A stretch of 64,000 nt of DNA. Origin: Athripsodes cinereus (Eukaryota > Arthropoda > Insecta > Trichoptera > Leptoceridae). Below, piece after piece: positions 1 through 10,919 of the stretch (the stretch's first letter is position 1; every line of letters begins with the position of its first letter). Below the pieces are notes generated by a model. It was not told the DNA's origin. It made no database searches and saw nothing but the letters and a program-made list of their open reading frames with translations. The position numbers and the translations under genes were made by a program. The stretch spans positions 32,217,237 to 32,281,236 of the forward strand of contig OX388307.1 of NCBI GenBank assembly GCA_947579605.1. Direction: 5' to 3'.

Positions 1-230
1 ATTATGAAAAATCTACCATGATACGGAACACAGAATATTAAATGCGAGAATTTGATTAAAGTTGACGTAAACATACACTGATATTATACGAAAATTGTGC
101 GATTTTATTATGTGATTGCACACGCGAAAGCTGAACACTGTAGAATCAAGTTATACCGTGAAAACGGCTGTTTTTTCGAGAGTGTTGTAAAACGTGTCTG
201 GCAGCTAAGACAGCGCCAAGAACACGTACT

Positions 231-284
231 ATCAGATTAGGACCAGATATAGTACAAACGATTCATTAGTACGAATCTATACCA
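231..284. repeat. Fragment of MITE family M2
   Basis: About 50 bases here match the core of the bounded M2 element at 33477-33647: the gattaggaccagatatagta block followed by a cattagtacgaatctata block. The terminal inverted repeats of M2 are absent, so this is an internal scrap. It lies directly before a half copy of family M1. Confidence 0.6.
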
Positions 285-302
285 CGGGATTTGCATGCAT
301 GT

Positions 303-380
303 ATTTTTGACTATAGCCACTTCGCACATCATAAAGTTTAAGATCTAGACAAGATTAAGATCGTGTCGTGAGTAGCCCTG
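303..380 (+). repeat. 3' half of MITE family M1
   Basis: Matches the right half of the complete M1 copies at 24749-24958 and 57907-58109, including the end gagtagccctg. The three bases after the end are CTG, the same class of 3-bp duplication seen in the full copies. The left half is missing. Confidence 0.7.
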
Positions 381-683
381 CTGTTACTTGCAATTCAGAA
401 ATTATACCACCTGGTAACTAATCACCGTCTCATTAATTGTTAGCAACAAACAATAGTTATTCAAGTTCTCGTTTGATTTATTGTTCAGTTAAACCCTAAT
501 CTGTAATATTAGATAATATCTTCCAAACAACAAAACAATATGATTGTATATTATATTACATTAATTATAATAATTCTATTATAACACGTGCAACTGTTAT
601 CAAACCTTTGTAAAATAAGAGGTTTTATTACGAGATAATCTGGCCTGAATTTTTAATCGTTTAATATCAAAATTGGACAAAAC

Positions 684-840
684 AGGGGCCGTAGACAAAC
701 CGTAGGTACTTAGCGATCGACTACTGGCGAACTTTTCGACAATCTTCATACATGTACCTATAATTATGCGTTATTGTGGCGGTTATTGTCGAAAATTCGT
801 TTGTAGTCGATCGCCAAGTGCATGTTTGTCTAGGGGGTCA
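684..840. mobile_element. MITE family M3, copy 1
   Basis: A palindromic element of about 157 bp. The left arm carries ccgtagacaaaccgta and cttagcgatcgactac. The right arm carries gtagtcgatcgccaag and a diverged gtttgtctaggggg. The best-preserved copy is 49287-49443, with another at 11734-11870. No target-site duplication is clear and no protein is encoded. Confidence 0.75.
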
Positions 841-1667
841 GTTCTGTTGAAAATCGATCACAAAGAAAAATATAATATTAGGAAAAAAACTAGATAAGGT
901 AAACGCACCGGAATTAAATATATGAATATTTTCTATTTATATTCACGAAACCATACAGTTTTTCACCAAAAAAATGATATGATTATAAAATGATTATCAA
1001 TAAATGAGCTTTTGCATAAAAAAACACCAGACTAACTCTTACCTAACCTTTAAATCAGTCAAACATAAAAATTTAAGTAGATACTTGTGACATGTCAAAT
1101 GCGTGCGAAAAAAGAAAAAAAAGATTTTTGGGCTGGAAAAAATCTACGAAATTCCCCCGGATTTTTATTCTTCAGATAAGATACTACAAATTTACATAAA
1201 AATAATTAAAAATAATCGAAGTTTAGATGCCAACTGACATACATACATTATTATTCTTCTTTACAGAATTCTTTGTTATGGTGCTTTTTATATTATTTTC
1301 AAAATTAAACAATTAATTAATTATTATATCTCTTTAACCCTCATATTATCACAAAATTACTCCGCCGAATGAGCGAACAGAACAGGGTACTGTGAATTCA
1401 TAGTAACAATAACAATATGTTGTATAGGCGATAATGATTAAAGGTATAAATCAAATAACCCTGCTTGACTGAAGGGAAAGAACCGATGGAGAATCGTGAA
1501 TATTATGCTTACCCTTAAACTCCACATCACTATAATTCTTTCACGGATATTTTTCACAGTGACACAAAATCACTATAATCTTTCTATTACAATAAAAAGA
1601 AAACTCTAATAGACATACATAATATGATGGTATGATGAGATGTTGGGCGAACGAGGAACTTATTTTT
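841..1667. other. AT-rich non-coding stretch
   Basis: No open frame here looks like a known family. The sequence is low in GC with A- and T-runs. I see no terminal repeats or tandem units. Confidence 0.5.
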
Positions 1668-1795
1668 ATATTTATTCATTGATAACAATAAAATAAAAAT
1701 ATAAAAAATATGCATTGTTTCATAGTTATTATTATCAACATACAGAGATTGAGTTAATCGTAAAGGCACGATCTCTCCTTACTAACCCAAACATA
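1668..1795 (-). repeat. Solo 3' end of CR1-like LINE
   Basis: Read on the minus strand, this gives the conserved gggttagt..ggagagatcg block followed by a gcgattaactca-type block and an (AAT)-rich tail. This is the layout of the 3' UTR of the CR1-like LINE at 50902-52168. It is a 5'-truncated, diverged copy. Confidence 0.55.
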
Positions 1796-2461
1796 CTGTA
1801 AACGCGACATCACTTGAGACACCAAATTTTCCCAATAAAACTGTTTGACATTTTATTTTTATTTTGATAGCATTCCATATGAGTTTGAATCTTGTAACCT
1901 CCAATTTTACTCAAAAAATTATGTTTAAGGTTTGTGTTCTTTCCATATTACAATTTGTCTTCTTCATGACATGAATAAAATCGCTATCCGCTTATTTGTT
2001 AATATTCATGGAACAATTTACAAATATTTCACAGAATCCGATTAAAATATCACCTGCTCTTTAGTTGACAATACATTAGTAATCAGTTAGGTTGAAGAGT
2101 ATCGATATTTTACCCTTATTGTGAAATATTACCCTGAATACAGCCTTTTGTCTGGCACTCAGGAGAGAAACCATGGAGAAATCAAGCCAGAAGATGGATG
2201 GAGAATATTATTGTTCAGTCTAACGGACCATGTTAGCTAACCATGTTTTGGTATTTGCTTTAAGATTTTAGATAGTGAACAAGAGTACAATCAAATATAT
2301 TATATTGAGCGCCACACAAATATTATGTATATTAAAAACATGATCATCTATGCAAAAATATTTAATAAAGTATTTACAAATTCAAACAGTTGAATAATTA
2401 ATATATCAACAAAATAAATCTACATTCAATATGTGCATAAATTTATTCAATTAAACATTGA
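1796..2461. other. Non-coding stretch, nothing recognised
   Basis: AT-rich unique-looking DNA. No supported ORF, RNA gene or bounded repeat was found. Confidence 0.4.
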
Positions 2462-3235
2462 AGAGAGACCCACCTCACACCCGGATATTTAAGCAATCAT
2501 AAAATCAAAAAAAAAAGGAGAAAAGTTGCTGGCAATAAGGTAAATGGTGCAATCCGACCAATAATTGCAAATAGAAACATATCCACCACAGCTAAAAGGT
2601 TGGTGCACTCTGCTATCTTAGTGCCAACACTTATGTATGCAAGTGAGACGTGGACATGGTTAAAGAAGGATGAAAGTGGCATAAATGCAGTGGAAATGAG
2701 ATCGTTGAGAAGGATGTGTGGTAAAAGTCTGAGAGATCGTGTGCGTAACAGTGATATACGAAAGGAATGTGGAATGAAAGTTGGTGTAATAACAAGGATG
2801 AATGTCAATAAGTTAAGATGGTTTGGGCACGTGGAAAGAATGAATGAGGACAGAATGACTAAGAAGATATATTTGGCTGAGAGGAATGGTGCTCGGAGAC
2901 GTGGACGTCCGAGGATTAAATGGCAAGATCATTTAAATCAAATCCTACAGGACGGTCACGTGTTGAGCACATTAAACAGGAGAGCATGCATGAGGAATTG
3001 TATGACAGTGACGGAAGCGAAAGATGTATGCAAGGATAGAAGGAAGTGGCGCTCGATCCTTTCTGCCTACCCCGCGAGGGAAGCGGCGTGATGGTATGTA
3101 TGTATGTGTAAAATCCTATCTATCCGCACATTCAAACCAAAATTGTCCTCACGGACATGCCATTGTGCAGGTCTGAAGGACAGGCCAGCTAAAACCGCCA
3201 TCATGGGAACCTTTCAATTGCATAATAAATCTTAC
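2462..3235 (+). repeat. SINE-X copy, split by an RTE-A insertion
   Basis: The left part (2462-2506) has gagacccac...acacccggata and the right part (3109-3235) has tatccgcacattc, aaaattgtcctc and gcaggtctgaaggacaggcc. Together they follow the order of the intact SINE-X copies at 15983-16170 and 58583-58760. The RTE-A LINE tail at 2507-3108 separates the halves, so SINE-X is the older layer. Whether SINE-X has a true tRNA-derived promoter is unclear. Confidence 0.65.
2507..3108 (+). mobile_element. RTE-A LINE, 5'-truncated C-terminal part
   Basis: A 5'-truncated non-LTR retrotransposon carrying only the end of the reverse-transcriptase ORF. The reading frame is open up to TGA at 3089-3091. It gives the RTE-type thumb and tail: a KVAGNKVNGA-like start, an ASETWTW motif, MRSLRRMCG, LRWFGHVERM, GRPRIKW and the end CKDRRKW..ILSAYP. 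The 3' end is a short (GTAT)n tail. The copy is flanked by a 7-bp direct repeat, TAAAATC, at 2500-2506 and 3109-3115, which I take as its target-site duplication. The RT palm with the YADD motif is missing, so it cannot move itself. A near-identical copy lies at 17599-18110 and an inverted diverged one at 14500-15075. Confidence 0.85.
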
Positions 3236-3254
3236 TTTTATATAATATGTAAAC

Positions 3255-3500
3255 GATATTTTATCATCACGACATCTCCCACAAGTGGGGTAGCCAGCGG
3301 ACTAACAAACAAACAACTCGTCCTATACATGAAAAAAAACAAGTCTTTGAAAATGGGTGGAAAAGCCTCATCGCTGGATTAAAAATATTAAATGTCTTAT
3401 ACGTAGTATTTTACTAATACTTGCCTTTTACAGGACACCTGAAAACGTACAGAAATAAGTAGAAGACCAATTCTTTGCCGACGATTTCATAGGAGAGAAT
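3255..3500 (-). repeat. SINE-Y copy
   Basis: Contains cccacaagtggggtagccag, a shortened gap, ctcatcgctggatt, ttttacaggacacctgaaaa and ccaattctttgccg, in the order of the best minus-strand copy at 50016-50220. It is diverged and internally shortened. Confidence 0.65.
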
Positions 3501-3982
3501 TCTAATTATTAAACAAACATTAAAATTTAATGTTGCAAACAAATCTAACAATTATAAAAAGTTCTGTTCTGTAATATTCTTGCAAAATTGCTTTTTGTAT
3601 CTGCGACGTATGTATACATCATTCAAAAGAAATAACTACATTATGTATAGAATGGGGAAATAAATACAATAGTTTGAACCTTTCATCAATTATTATTAGA
3701 CCATCCCTCACCATACAATAGACTCGATTATTAGTAGAATTACTTATATATTATTAGTGTTATAACATGCCAACCATACAATGTTGATGCGAGGGTACTT
3801 TCAATAGTCAAACGAATATAAATTATAAAGCCTAGCTCGTAAGCTCAAATGCACCAATTCATAAAATTATGTATATTCTGAGATTTTTTTCCAGTTGCAT
3901 CGTGTCGCAAACTGACAAATCCAAAAACTATTGTCGTTTACCAATATTATTTAAAATTTCTATATCACAATTAACTCATTAC
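3501..3982. other. Non-coding stretch before the satellite
   Basis: AT-rich DNA with no supported ORF. It ends where the first, most diverged satellite unit begins. Confidence 0.4.
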
Positions 3983-4795
3983 AGGTCGAGCTAGTTTCAA
4001 GCTGAAATGTAAATCTTGTATAATGGATACTAACGCGACGATACAAACATACATAATACCCATATGCATGTATCACTCAAATCCAAATCATTGAAGAGAG
4101 ACTCAAATCACATTTAAATTTCTCATGAGTTATAGACTCCTATTTATCCACACATTCATACAGGTGGAGCTATGTAGTTTCAAGCTAAAATATAAATCTT
4201 GTATAATGGATACTAACGCGACGATACAAACATACATAATACCCATATGCATGTATCACTCAAATCCAAATCATTGAAGAGACTCAAATCACATTTAAAT
4301 TTCTCATGAGTTATAGACTCCTATTTATCCACACATTCATACAGGTGGAGCTATGTAGTTTCAAGCTAAAATATAAATCTTGTATAATGGATACTAACGC
4401 GACGATACAAACATACATAATACCCATATGCATGTATCACTCAAATCCAAATCATTGAAGAGAGACTCAAATCATATTTAAATTTCTCAGGAGTTATAGA
4501 CTCCTATTTATCCACACATTCATACAGGTGGAGCTATGTAGTTTCAAGCTAAAATATAAATCTTGTATAATGGATACTAACGCGACGATACAAACATACA
4601 TAATACCCATATGCATGTATCACTCAAATCCAAATCATTGAAGAGAGACTCAAATCACATTTAAATTTCTCATGAGTTATAGACTCCTATTTATCCACAC
4701 ATTCATACAGGTGGAGCTATGTAGTTTCAAGCTAAAATATAAATCTTGTATAATGGATACTAACGCGACGATACAAACATACATAATACCCATAT
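3983..4795 (+). repeat. 183-bp satellite array, left block
   Basis: Tandem units start with caggtggagctatgtagttt. Unit starts fall near 3983, 4161, 4342, 4525 and 4708, giving periods of about 178, 181, 183 and 183 bp. The first unit is the most diverged. The 181-bp variant lacks one AG in gaagagagactc. The last unit stops at 4795, 88 bp in, where the full-length LINE begins. The array resumes at 9677, so both blocks are one array of about 8 units. Confidence 0.95.
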
Positions 4796-5223
4796 CATCA
4801 TACACTTTGCTTGTACTGAACTGTCAACTTGCTGAAATAGCTACCGCCTTGATTTTTGTTTTGACTCTTTAAATAGTGTATAATACAGTTAATATCCGTA
4901 CTCACAGTGAACCTCACGATCGGTTTCATTAAGATCATTAAACGCAATCTGCTACAAGTGGTGAGTGTTCTAATAAACACATTATTAAATTGCAACTCAC
5001 AAAACCTTTTTAAGTCATAAGGACCATTATCGCAAATCTAATGTGAAAACGTCAGATTCAATAAGCTGGCTGACCAATCCTAGCACTGTTTACTGCTACA
5101 CTACAGCCAATCAACTGATAAGAATTTGACTAGATATACACATCACTCAACCAGGGTTGGCACACTACATATATAATTGTTTTAATTTTTACTGCATATT
5201 TTTGTTTAAATAAATCATTCACC

Positions 5224-5919
5224 ATGATGGACGTCCAAGAGATAATAACTATGGTAAAGAATGCGGCATGTGCTTTGTCCCAACTTGTAACCGACAATAG
5301 CAAGTTTACTCGCGATCACATATCCAAAATAAATCCTATCTCGATCGAATTTATGTCGGCGATGAGCCTGGCCACTGCGAAAATCGCAAGCCAGGACACC
5401 GAGATCAAACTTTTAAAAGAGAGAATTTCACAACTCGAAAAGGATACATCCTCTAATAAGTCAATAGATATGTGCGAAACTTTAGCAGAGCTGTCTGAAA
5501 GGAATATACGATCCAAAAACTTGATTTTATTAAATGTACCAGAATCGAGCACTGATTTGAGAAATAATGAACAAGTCTCTGTTGACTTTGAACAGACGAC
5601 AAGATTGATCAACAACATAGAAAATTTGAATAGTATATCAGTGAAAGGAGTGTTTCGGCTCGGTGTAAGAAAGGAAGATAGAGTACGACCACTCAAAGTT
5701 ATCTTTAAGGACAACATGGAGGCAAGGGAGGCCTTTATCAATAAATTCAAATTTCCTAAGCATATAAAAGTCAAGCAAGATCTTACTGATATGCAGAGGT
5801 CCCATCTCAGGAGCCTTTGGGATGAAGTCGAGTCCAGAAGAAAAAATGGTGAAGACAATATTTCAGTGAGGTTCTTGAATGGTACACCAAGAATTGTAAA
5901 ACATAACAAAAAAAACTAA
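5224..5919 (+). CDS. LINE ORF1 protein
   Basis: A 231-residue protein starting at ATG 5224. ORF1 proteins of LINEs bind the element RNA and act as nucleic-acid chaperones in the ribonucleoprotein. Residues about 50-90 are rich in heptad-like Leu, Ile, Glu and Lys (KIASQDTEIKLLKERISQLE), which suggests a coiled coil. Next comes an L1-ORF1p-like part with RSKNLILLNVPES (about 95-107), a GVFRLG motif, and a basic C-terminal part with an ARRKN-like stretch. I see no CCHC zinc knuckle, unlike classic Jockey ORF1. The stop is only 8 bp before the ORF2 start and in another frame, so ORF2 is probably made by re-initiation. The function is inferred from position and this pattern. Confidence 0.85.
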   Translation: MMDVQEIITMVKNAACALSQLVTDNSKFTRDHISKINPISIEFMSAMSLATAKIASQDTEIKLLKERISQLEKDTSSNKSIDMCETLAELSERNIRSKNLILLNVPESSTDLRNNEQVSVDFEQTTRLINNIENLNSISVKGVFRLGVRKEDRVRPLKVIFKDNMEAREAFINKFKFPKHIKVKQDLTDMQRSHLRSLWDEVESRRKNGEDNISVRFLNGTPRIVKHNKKN

Positions 5920-5927
5920 TCAGCACT

Positions 5928-8756
5928 ATGAGTATTTATTCACAGAATGTCAGAGGTTTAAAGTCCAAGTTGTCAGCATTACGTCAAAACATACCATTTT
6001 TGGATCATCCCTTGTTCTTGCTTACGGAAACATGGCTCGACAACACTATTAGTAATTCAGAATTGGGATTTACATCTCATATCGTGTATAGATGTGATCG
6101 TAGTCCCCTCACAAGTAAGAAAGAAAGAGGAGGTGGTGTATTGTTGGCTGTAAGAAAAAACATCCCATCTGTTCAAATCAAATCAAAAAACAAAAGTTTG
6201 GAGCAGTTGTTTGTCTTGTTGAGGCTTGGATGCCAGAAAGTCATTATTGGAAATATTTACATCCCGCCATCATCTACCCCCGATTTATATAGGCTTTATT
6301 GTGATGAAATCGAGCAACTTTGTTCGAGATATCCTCAGGCAACGTTTATTCTATGTGGTGATTATAACTTACCGGGAATTATATGGAAGCCGGAAAACAA
6401 TATGTTCCCTATAAATGAGAATAATAATGATGGAGCAAAGGAACTGATCGAAACCATGATGTTTTTGGGCCTGTCTCAACAAAATTTTATATTAAATTCA
6501 CGAAATCGCCTTCTTGACTTAGTTTTTTCTAGCTGTAACTCACTAACAGTTGAACTTTCCGATGATGAAGCTTTGCCTATAGATGATTACCATCCGCCGC
6601 TATTAATAAAAATGGATCTATTGGACACTAGTACTGGCACGGAGCGATCGTTTTCTTTTAACTACAACAAGGGCGACTACAACGCAGCAACTAGCTTCCT
6701 GTTTGAATGTGATTGGAGCTTTCTGCAGAGTGATAATATCGAGTTCTTGGTCGCTGTGTTTTATGGTATCTTGTACGACGCTATAAACCAATTTATTCCT
6801 TACGAAGAGTACAAATCTTCCACATATCCTAAATGGTTTTCAAAAGAACTTATTTGTCTTATTTTGGAGAAGAAGATTGCCCACAAGTATTTCAAGGAAA
6901 CGGGTGACCTGAAGTATTATGATGCTTTCTCAAGGCTGCGATCCAAATGCAATAGGCTTAAGGCAACATGCTATTCAAATTTTATACGGCAAGCAGAGAA
7001 TACCACTTCCGATATGAAGAGTCTTTGGAGGTTCAGAGACTCACTGAGAAAAAATGACAGTAACTATCCTCTTCAAATGTTTTTAAATAGTGAACGGGTC
7101 AACGGTTTACAAGAAGCTGTTGATAAATTTGCTGATTTTTTTGGTAGTGTCTACGAGCAGGATGTCCAAAATCCTCCTCTTACCTTTAAAACTAATAATA
7201 AATTTATAGATTTGTCCGATTGCAATATATCTTGCTTGGAAGTGGAGAAAAAATTGTCTCAGCTTAAATTTGCGAATTCTTCAGGTCCTGATAACATCCC
7301 ACCTGTCTTTTTGAGGAAATGTGCTCCGGCTCTTATCATTCCCCTTAACATTTTATTCAATAAATCTCTTTCTTCCGGCATTTTTCCATCGACATGGAAG
7401 ATTGCCACTATTGTTCCCATACACAAAAAGGGTGATAAATCTGATATATCAAATTACAGACCCATTTGCCTCCAATCCACTCTAGCTAAATTGTTCGAAT
7501 CGCTCGTTCTAGATAAAATGATGCCTTCAATTAAACAGATAATGATCGCTGAACAACATGGATTTTTGCCCGGTAAATCTACATTAACAAATCTCGCAAT
7601 TTATGAAGATTTCATTTCCAGGAGCCTTGCTGAGGGCTGTCAAGTCGACAGCATTTACACAGATTTCAGCAAGGCTTTTGACAAGGTATCCCACAATATT
7701 CTTTTAAAAAAAATGTCAGACTTAGGAGTGGGAGATCCCCTACTTGGATGGCTCACAAGCTATTTAGAAGGGCGATCTCTTCGTGTGAAAATTAAAAATT
7801 CACTTTCGAGCAGTTTTGTGGCAACCAGCGGCTTGCCGCAGGGTAGTCACCTTTCTCCGGCCCTGTTTTTGATTTTTATCAATGATCTCACCTCAGAATT
7901 TGAAGATGTAAACTGCTTGCTCTTTGCCGATGATCTAAAGGTCTTCAAACGAATAGAAAATCTAGAGGACTGCTCGATTTTGCAAGGTAATCTGGACAAA
8001 TTGAATGCCTGGTGTCACAATAACCATCTACCGTTGAATATTAGCAAGTGTCAATATATTTGTTTTTCCAGAAAAAAAAATACTTTTCATTTTAACTATC
8101 GTATTGAGAATAGCTCTTTGGAATCGGTTAGTGAGATACGGGATCTTGGAGTAATATTTGATCAAAGGTTATCCTTTTCTAGCCATGTAACTGAACTGAC
8201 AGGAAGGGCGTTGAAGTCTTTGGGATTTGTTCTCCGAACAGTCTGTGACTTCAGCAACATTCACGCAATTACCTTGCTATACAAATCATTGGTACGTAGT
8301 TTATTGGATTATAATTCCCAGATTTGGTCACCTACCTATGATGTCCATGTTAAAAATATAGAGCGTGTTCAGCACAGATTTCTTAGGTATATCAATTATA
8401 AATTGCGCATTCCAAGGGAACAACTCAATTACGAACACTTGCAGGCACTACTAAATATTGAAGAATTGTCTAGCAGAAGAATCGTGAACGACTTATTATT
8501 TTTATTCAAAATTCTAAATGATTGTTTTGATGACCCTAATTTATTGCAACTTGTATACTTTCGTGTACCTAGTCGTAGTACTAGGAATCACGAACCTTTT
8601 TATTTCGAGAACTGTTCCACAAACTATATAAGTCATACAATATTCCCACGATTACATCGCTTGGGTAATGAACATTTATCCGATGTCGATTTGTTTAACA
8701 CCAGCCTTTCGGCTTTTAAATCACTTTTAAAAAATATGTTTATGCCTCCCGGTTAG
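5928..8756 (+). CDS. LINE ORF2: endonuclease-reverse transcriptase
   Basis: A 942-residue unbroken polyprotein that nicks target DNA and copies the element RNA there. Residues 4-230 form an APE-like endonuclease: QNVRG (Asn7), LLTETWLD (Glu34), NIYIPP, CGDYNLPG (Asp145, Asn147) and a final DDYHPP (Asp220/His222). Residues about 440-720 form the reverse transcriptase: SSGPDNIPP, VPIHKKGDKSDISNYRPI, YTDFSKAFDKV (from 577), SGLPQGSHLSP (634-644) and the catalytic FADD (666-669). A thumb follows and then a C-terminal RVQHRFLRYINYK-type region. No RNase H is evident. All catalytic residues I can place are present. The family is CR1/Jockey group; the exact clade (CR1, Daphne-like, L2) needs a tree. 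Confidence 0.95.
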   Translation: MSIYSQNVRGLKSKLSALRQNIPFLDHPLFLLTETWLDNTISNSELGFTSHIVYRCDRSPLTSKKERGGGVLLAVRKNIPSVQIKSKNKSLEQLFVLLRLGCQKVIIGNIYIPPSSTPDLYRLYCDEIEQLCSRYPQATFILCGDYNLPGIIWKPENNMFPINENNNDGAKELIETMMFLGLSQQNFILNSRNRLLDLVFSSCNSLTVELSDDEALPIDDYHPPLLIKMDLLDTSTGTERSFSFNYNKGDYNAATSFLFECDWSFLQSDNIEFLVAVFYGILYDAINQFIPYEEYKSSTYPKWFSKELICLILEKKIAHKYFKETGDLKYYDAFSRLRSKCNRLKATCYSNFIRQAENTTSDMKSLWRFRDSLRKNDSNYPLQMFLNSERVNGLQEAVDKFADFFGSVYEQDVQNPPLTFKTNNKFIDLSDCNISCLEVEKKLSQLKFANSSGPDNIPPVFLRKCAPALIIPLNILFNKSLSSGIFPSTWKIATIVPIHKKGDKSDISNYRPICLQSTLAKLFESLVLDKMMPSIKQIMIAEQHGFLPGKSTLTNLAIYEDFISRSLAEGCQVDSIYTDFSKAFDKVSHNILLKKMSDLGVGDPLLGWLTSYLEGRSLRVKIKNSLSSSFVATSGLPQGSHLSPALFLIFINDLTSEFEDVNCLLFADDLKVFKRIENLEDCSILQGNLDKLNAWCHNNHLPLNISKCQYICFSRKKNTFHFNYRIENSSLESVSEIRDLGVIFDQRLSFSSHVTELTGRALKSLGFVLRTVCDFSNIHAITLLYKSLVRSLLDYNSQIWSPTYDVHVKNIERVQHRFLRYINYKLRIPREQLNYEHLQALLNIEELSSRRIVNDLLFLFKILNDCFDDPNLLQLVYFRVPSRSTRNHEPFYFENCSTNYISHTIFPRLHRLGNEHLSDVDLFNTSLSAFKSLLKNMFMPPG

Positions 8757-9676
8757 CTGTCATGACTTTGACTCCTTGATTCCTACTTTATATTTCTTAC
8801 TGTTCTGCTTGTACGTTGTTGATTCTTTACGACATTGTTGTTGTTTTATTTGTTTCAGGTTCTTTATTATCTTAATGTATTTTGGTCCTTTCCAATTCAA
8901 ATCAATTTTGCAGTTTAATTTCATATACTTACATTTTTAAAAGCATTTGCAATGTTACTCTCTTTTTTATCTTCAATAATTGTTTCACATGGATGTTTTT
9001 ATGTATATTATATATTCTTTTTATTTTACATTTTATTTTTGTATTGGAATGCTTACAATTTGTACTTGAACGTTGTAATCCCTCTTCATCTTATTTTTTA
9101 TATTAAAAAAAAAAAATGTTTTAGATTTAAATCAGTATCGTCCAGGCTTTTAGCACTCCGCTCCATTAATAATGGTTGTCGACCTATGTAGTATGGGAAG
9201 GCATAGTGTGCGGGTGCTGGATAGGTACCTATATTATTATTTTTATTATTTTAAAACTATATTATTATTATATTTAATTTGTTAGTGCTACAGTATAGGT
9301 ACTGTATTTTTGTTACATGCTGGATACTGGTGGTTTTATTGTCGCTCTACTGCAGCGTGGGTACTCACTATATTGTGTCCCGCCTGGACTATAGCGTTTG
9401 TATTACTATTATGTTATAGCTGTATGTATAGGTATGGGTTTTACATATATATTTTGTTGAATTTTTGTTTGTATCATTTACTATATTGCTATTCACAATG
9501 TATTTTTATGATGTTACTGTATGCACATAGATGTTGTATATATTAAGTATTTTATTAGTGGAAACATTGTTATTATTTGTGTATTGAGTTTTATATATGT
9601 TTTCTATTTCTTTCTTTTTTTTCTGTCAAAGGCTATTATGGCCGTCCATTGTATTAATAAATAAATAAATAAATAA
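8757..9676 (+). other. LINE 3' UTR and tail
   Basis: T-rich non-coding 3' UTR ending in a ggctattatggccgtcca motif and (ATAA)n. Short open frames here have no coding signal. A recognisable 3' terminal motif is what the element's own RT is expected to bind. Confidence 0.8.
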
Positions 9677-10320
9677 ATATGCATGTATCACTCAAATCCA
9701 AATCATTGAAGAGACTCAAATCACATTTAAATTTCTCATGAGTTATAGACTCCTATTTATCCACACATTCATACAGGTGGAGCTATGTAGTTTCAAGCTA
9801 AAATATAAATCTTGTATAATGGATACTAACGCGACGATACAAACATACATAATACCCATATGCATGTATCACTCAAATCCAAATCATTGAAGAGACTCAA
9901 ATCACATTTAAATTTCTCATGAGTTATAGACTCCTATTTATCCACACATTCATACAGGTGGAGCTATGTAGTTTCAAGCTAAAATATAAATCTTGTATAA
10001 TGGATACTAACGCGACGATACAAAAATACATAATACCCATATGCATGTATCACTCAAATCCAAATCATTGAAGAGAGACTCAAATCACATTTAAATTTCT
10101 CAGGAGTTATAGACTCCTATTTATCCACACATTCATACAGGTGGAGCTATGTAGTTTCAAGCTAAAATATAAATCTTGTATAATGGATACTAACGCGACG
10201 ATACAAAAATACATAATACCCATATGCATGTATCACTCAAATCCAAATCATTGAAGAGAGACTCAAATCACATTTAAATTTCTCAGGAGTTATAGACTCC
10301 TATTTATCCACACATTCATA
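9677..10320 (+). repeat. 183-bp satellite array, right block
   Basis: Continuation of the array broken by the LINE. Landmark caggtgg positions are 9774, 9955 and 10138 (periods 181 and 183), with the same motif mutated at 10321. Units share single-base variants with the left block, for example ctcaggagt versus ctcatgagt, and aaaaatac versus aaacatac. Confidence 0.95.
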
Positions 10321-10365
10321 CAAAAATTGTCCTCGAGGGCGGGCTATTGGGCAGGTCTGAAAAGA
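10321..10365 (+). repeat. SINE-X remnant at the array end
   Basis: After the last unit the sequence runs into caaaaattgtcctcgaggg and gggcaggtctgaaa. This is the continuation of SINE-X as seen at 3128-3180 and, diverged, at 16050-16110. The array therefore ends inside a SINE-X copy. Confidence 0.65.
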
Positions 10366-10919
10366 AAAAATAATTCCGACATTACCACCGTCACAATATG
10401 AGGTCTACCAATCAAGAAATATACGCGAAGCATAGAAGCAACCATATTTTGGGATATCGTGTTTCAAATCTCAAATAGATTAAAATCTCCCGTCTAAATG
10501 GTGCTGGGAGGATTTCGTAACAGTGAGAATGACCGAATTGGTGAAAGTTGTCCATGGACACTGGAATTGATCATAACCAGCCTAGAACCGATTCGCAAGC
10601 ATCGGTACATTTTTCTCACTTCTTTCGATTAGATTTTGCACCATGTTTAATTAAGTAAAAATAGTTCCCCAGTTTGTAACAAAACGATATCTTACTTTTT
10701 ATCGGCATGGATAAGAATGTCTGCATGTTTATTACATCCAGTTATTCGGCTGGCTATCCCGTTTGTGCGATATACTACATATCTATTACATATCTATAGT
10801 TGTAATATCTTCTGACAGTATTATCGACAATCAATTAAAATCTGATAAAATCGTATAATCTTAGTCTACATTGTAAAAGAAAAGAGCTGGTGAAAATTAA
10901 CGTTTGTATTTATTTTCAG
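10366..10919. other. Intergenic stretch with a SINE-Y scrap
   Basis: Contains a 44-codon open stretch from ATG 10499 (MVLGGFRNS...) that I do not recognise. A diverged SINE-Y 3' end lies near 10718-10780 (tgcatgtttattacatcc, ggctggctatccc). Nothing else is supported. Confidence 0.35.

Larger units (their letters stand above)
4796..9676 (+). mobile_element. Full-length two-ORF LINE (CR1/Jockey group)
   Basis: A 4.9-kb non-LTR retrotransposon with a 5' UTR of about 430 bp (4796-5223), ORF1 at 5224-5919, ORF2 at 5928-8756, a 3' UTR of about 920 bp and an (ATAA)n tail. Its borders are set exactly because it sits inside the satellite array: the unit breaks after ccccatat-type sequence at 4795 and resumes with atatgcatg. 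The target duplication is at most 4 bp (ATAT) and overlaps the tail. Short duplications and a microsatellite tail are typical of the CR1/L2 branch. Both ORFs are unbroken, so the copy is young. Confidence 0.92.

Noticed and set aside
3983..4795. CRISPR-like array
   Set aside because: Units are about 183 bp, wholly repeated without unique spacers; a eukaryotic satellite.
5316..5909. Long minus-strand frame of 197 codons
   Set aside because: Exact antisense of LINE ORF1; a mirror effect of its codon use.
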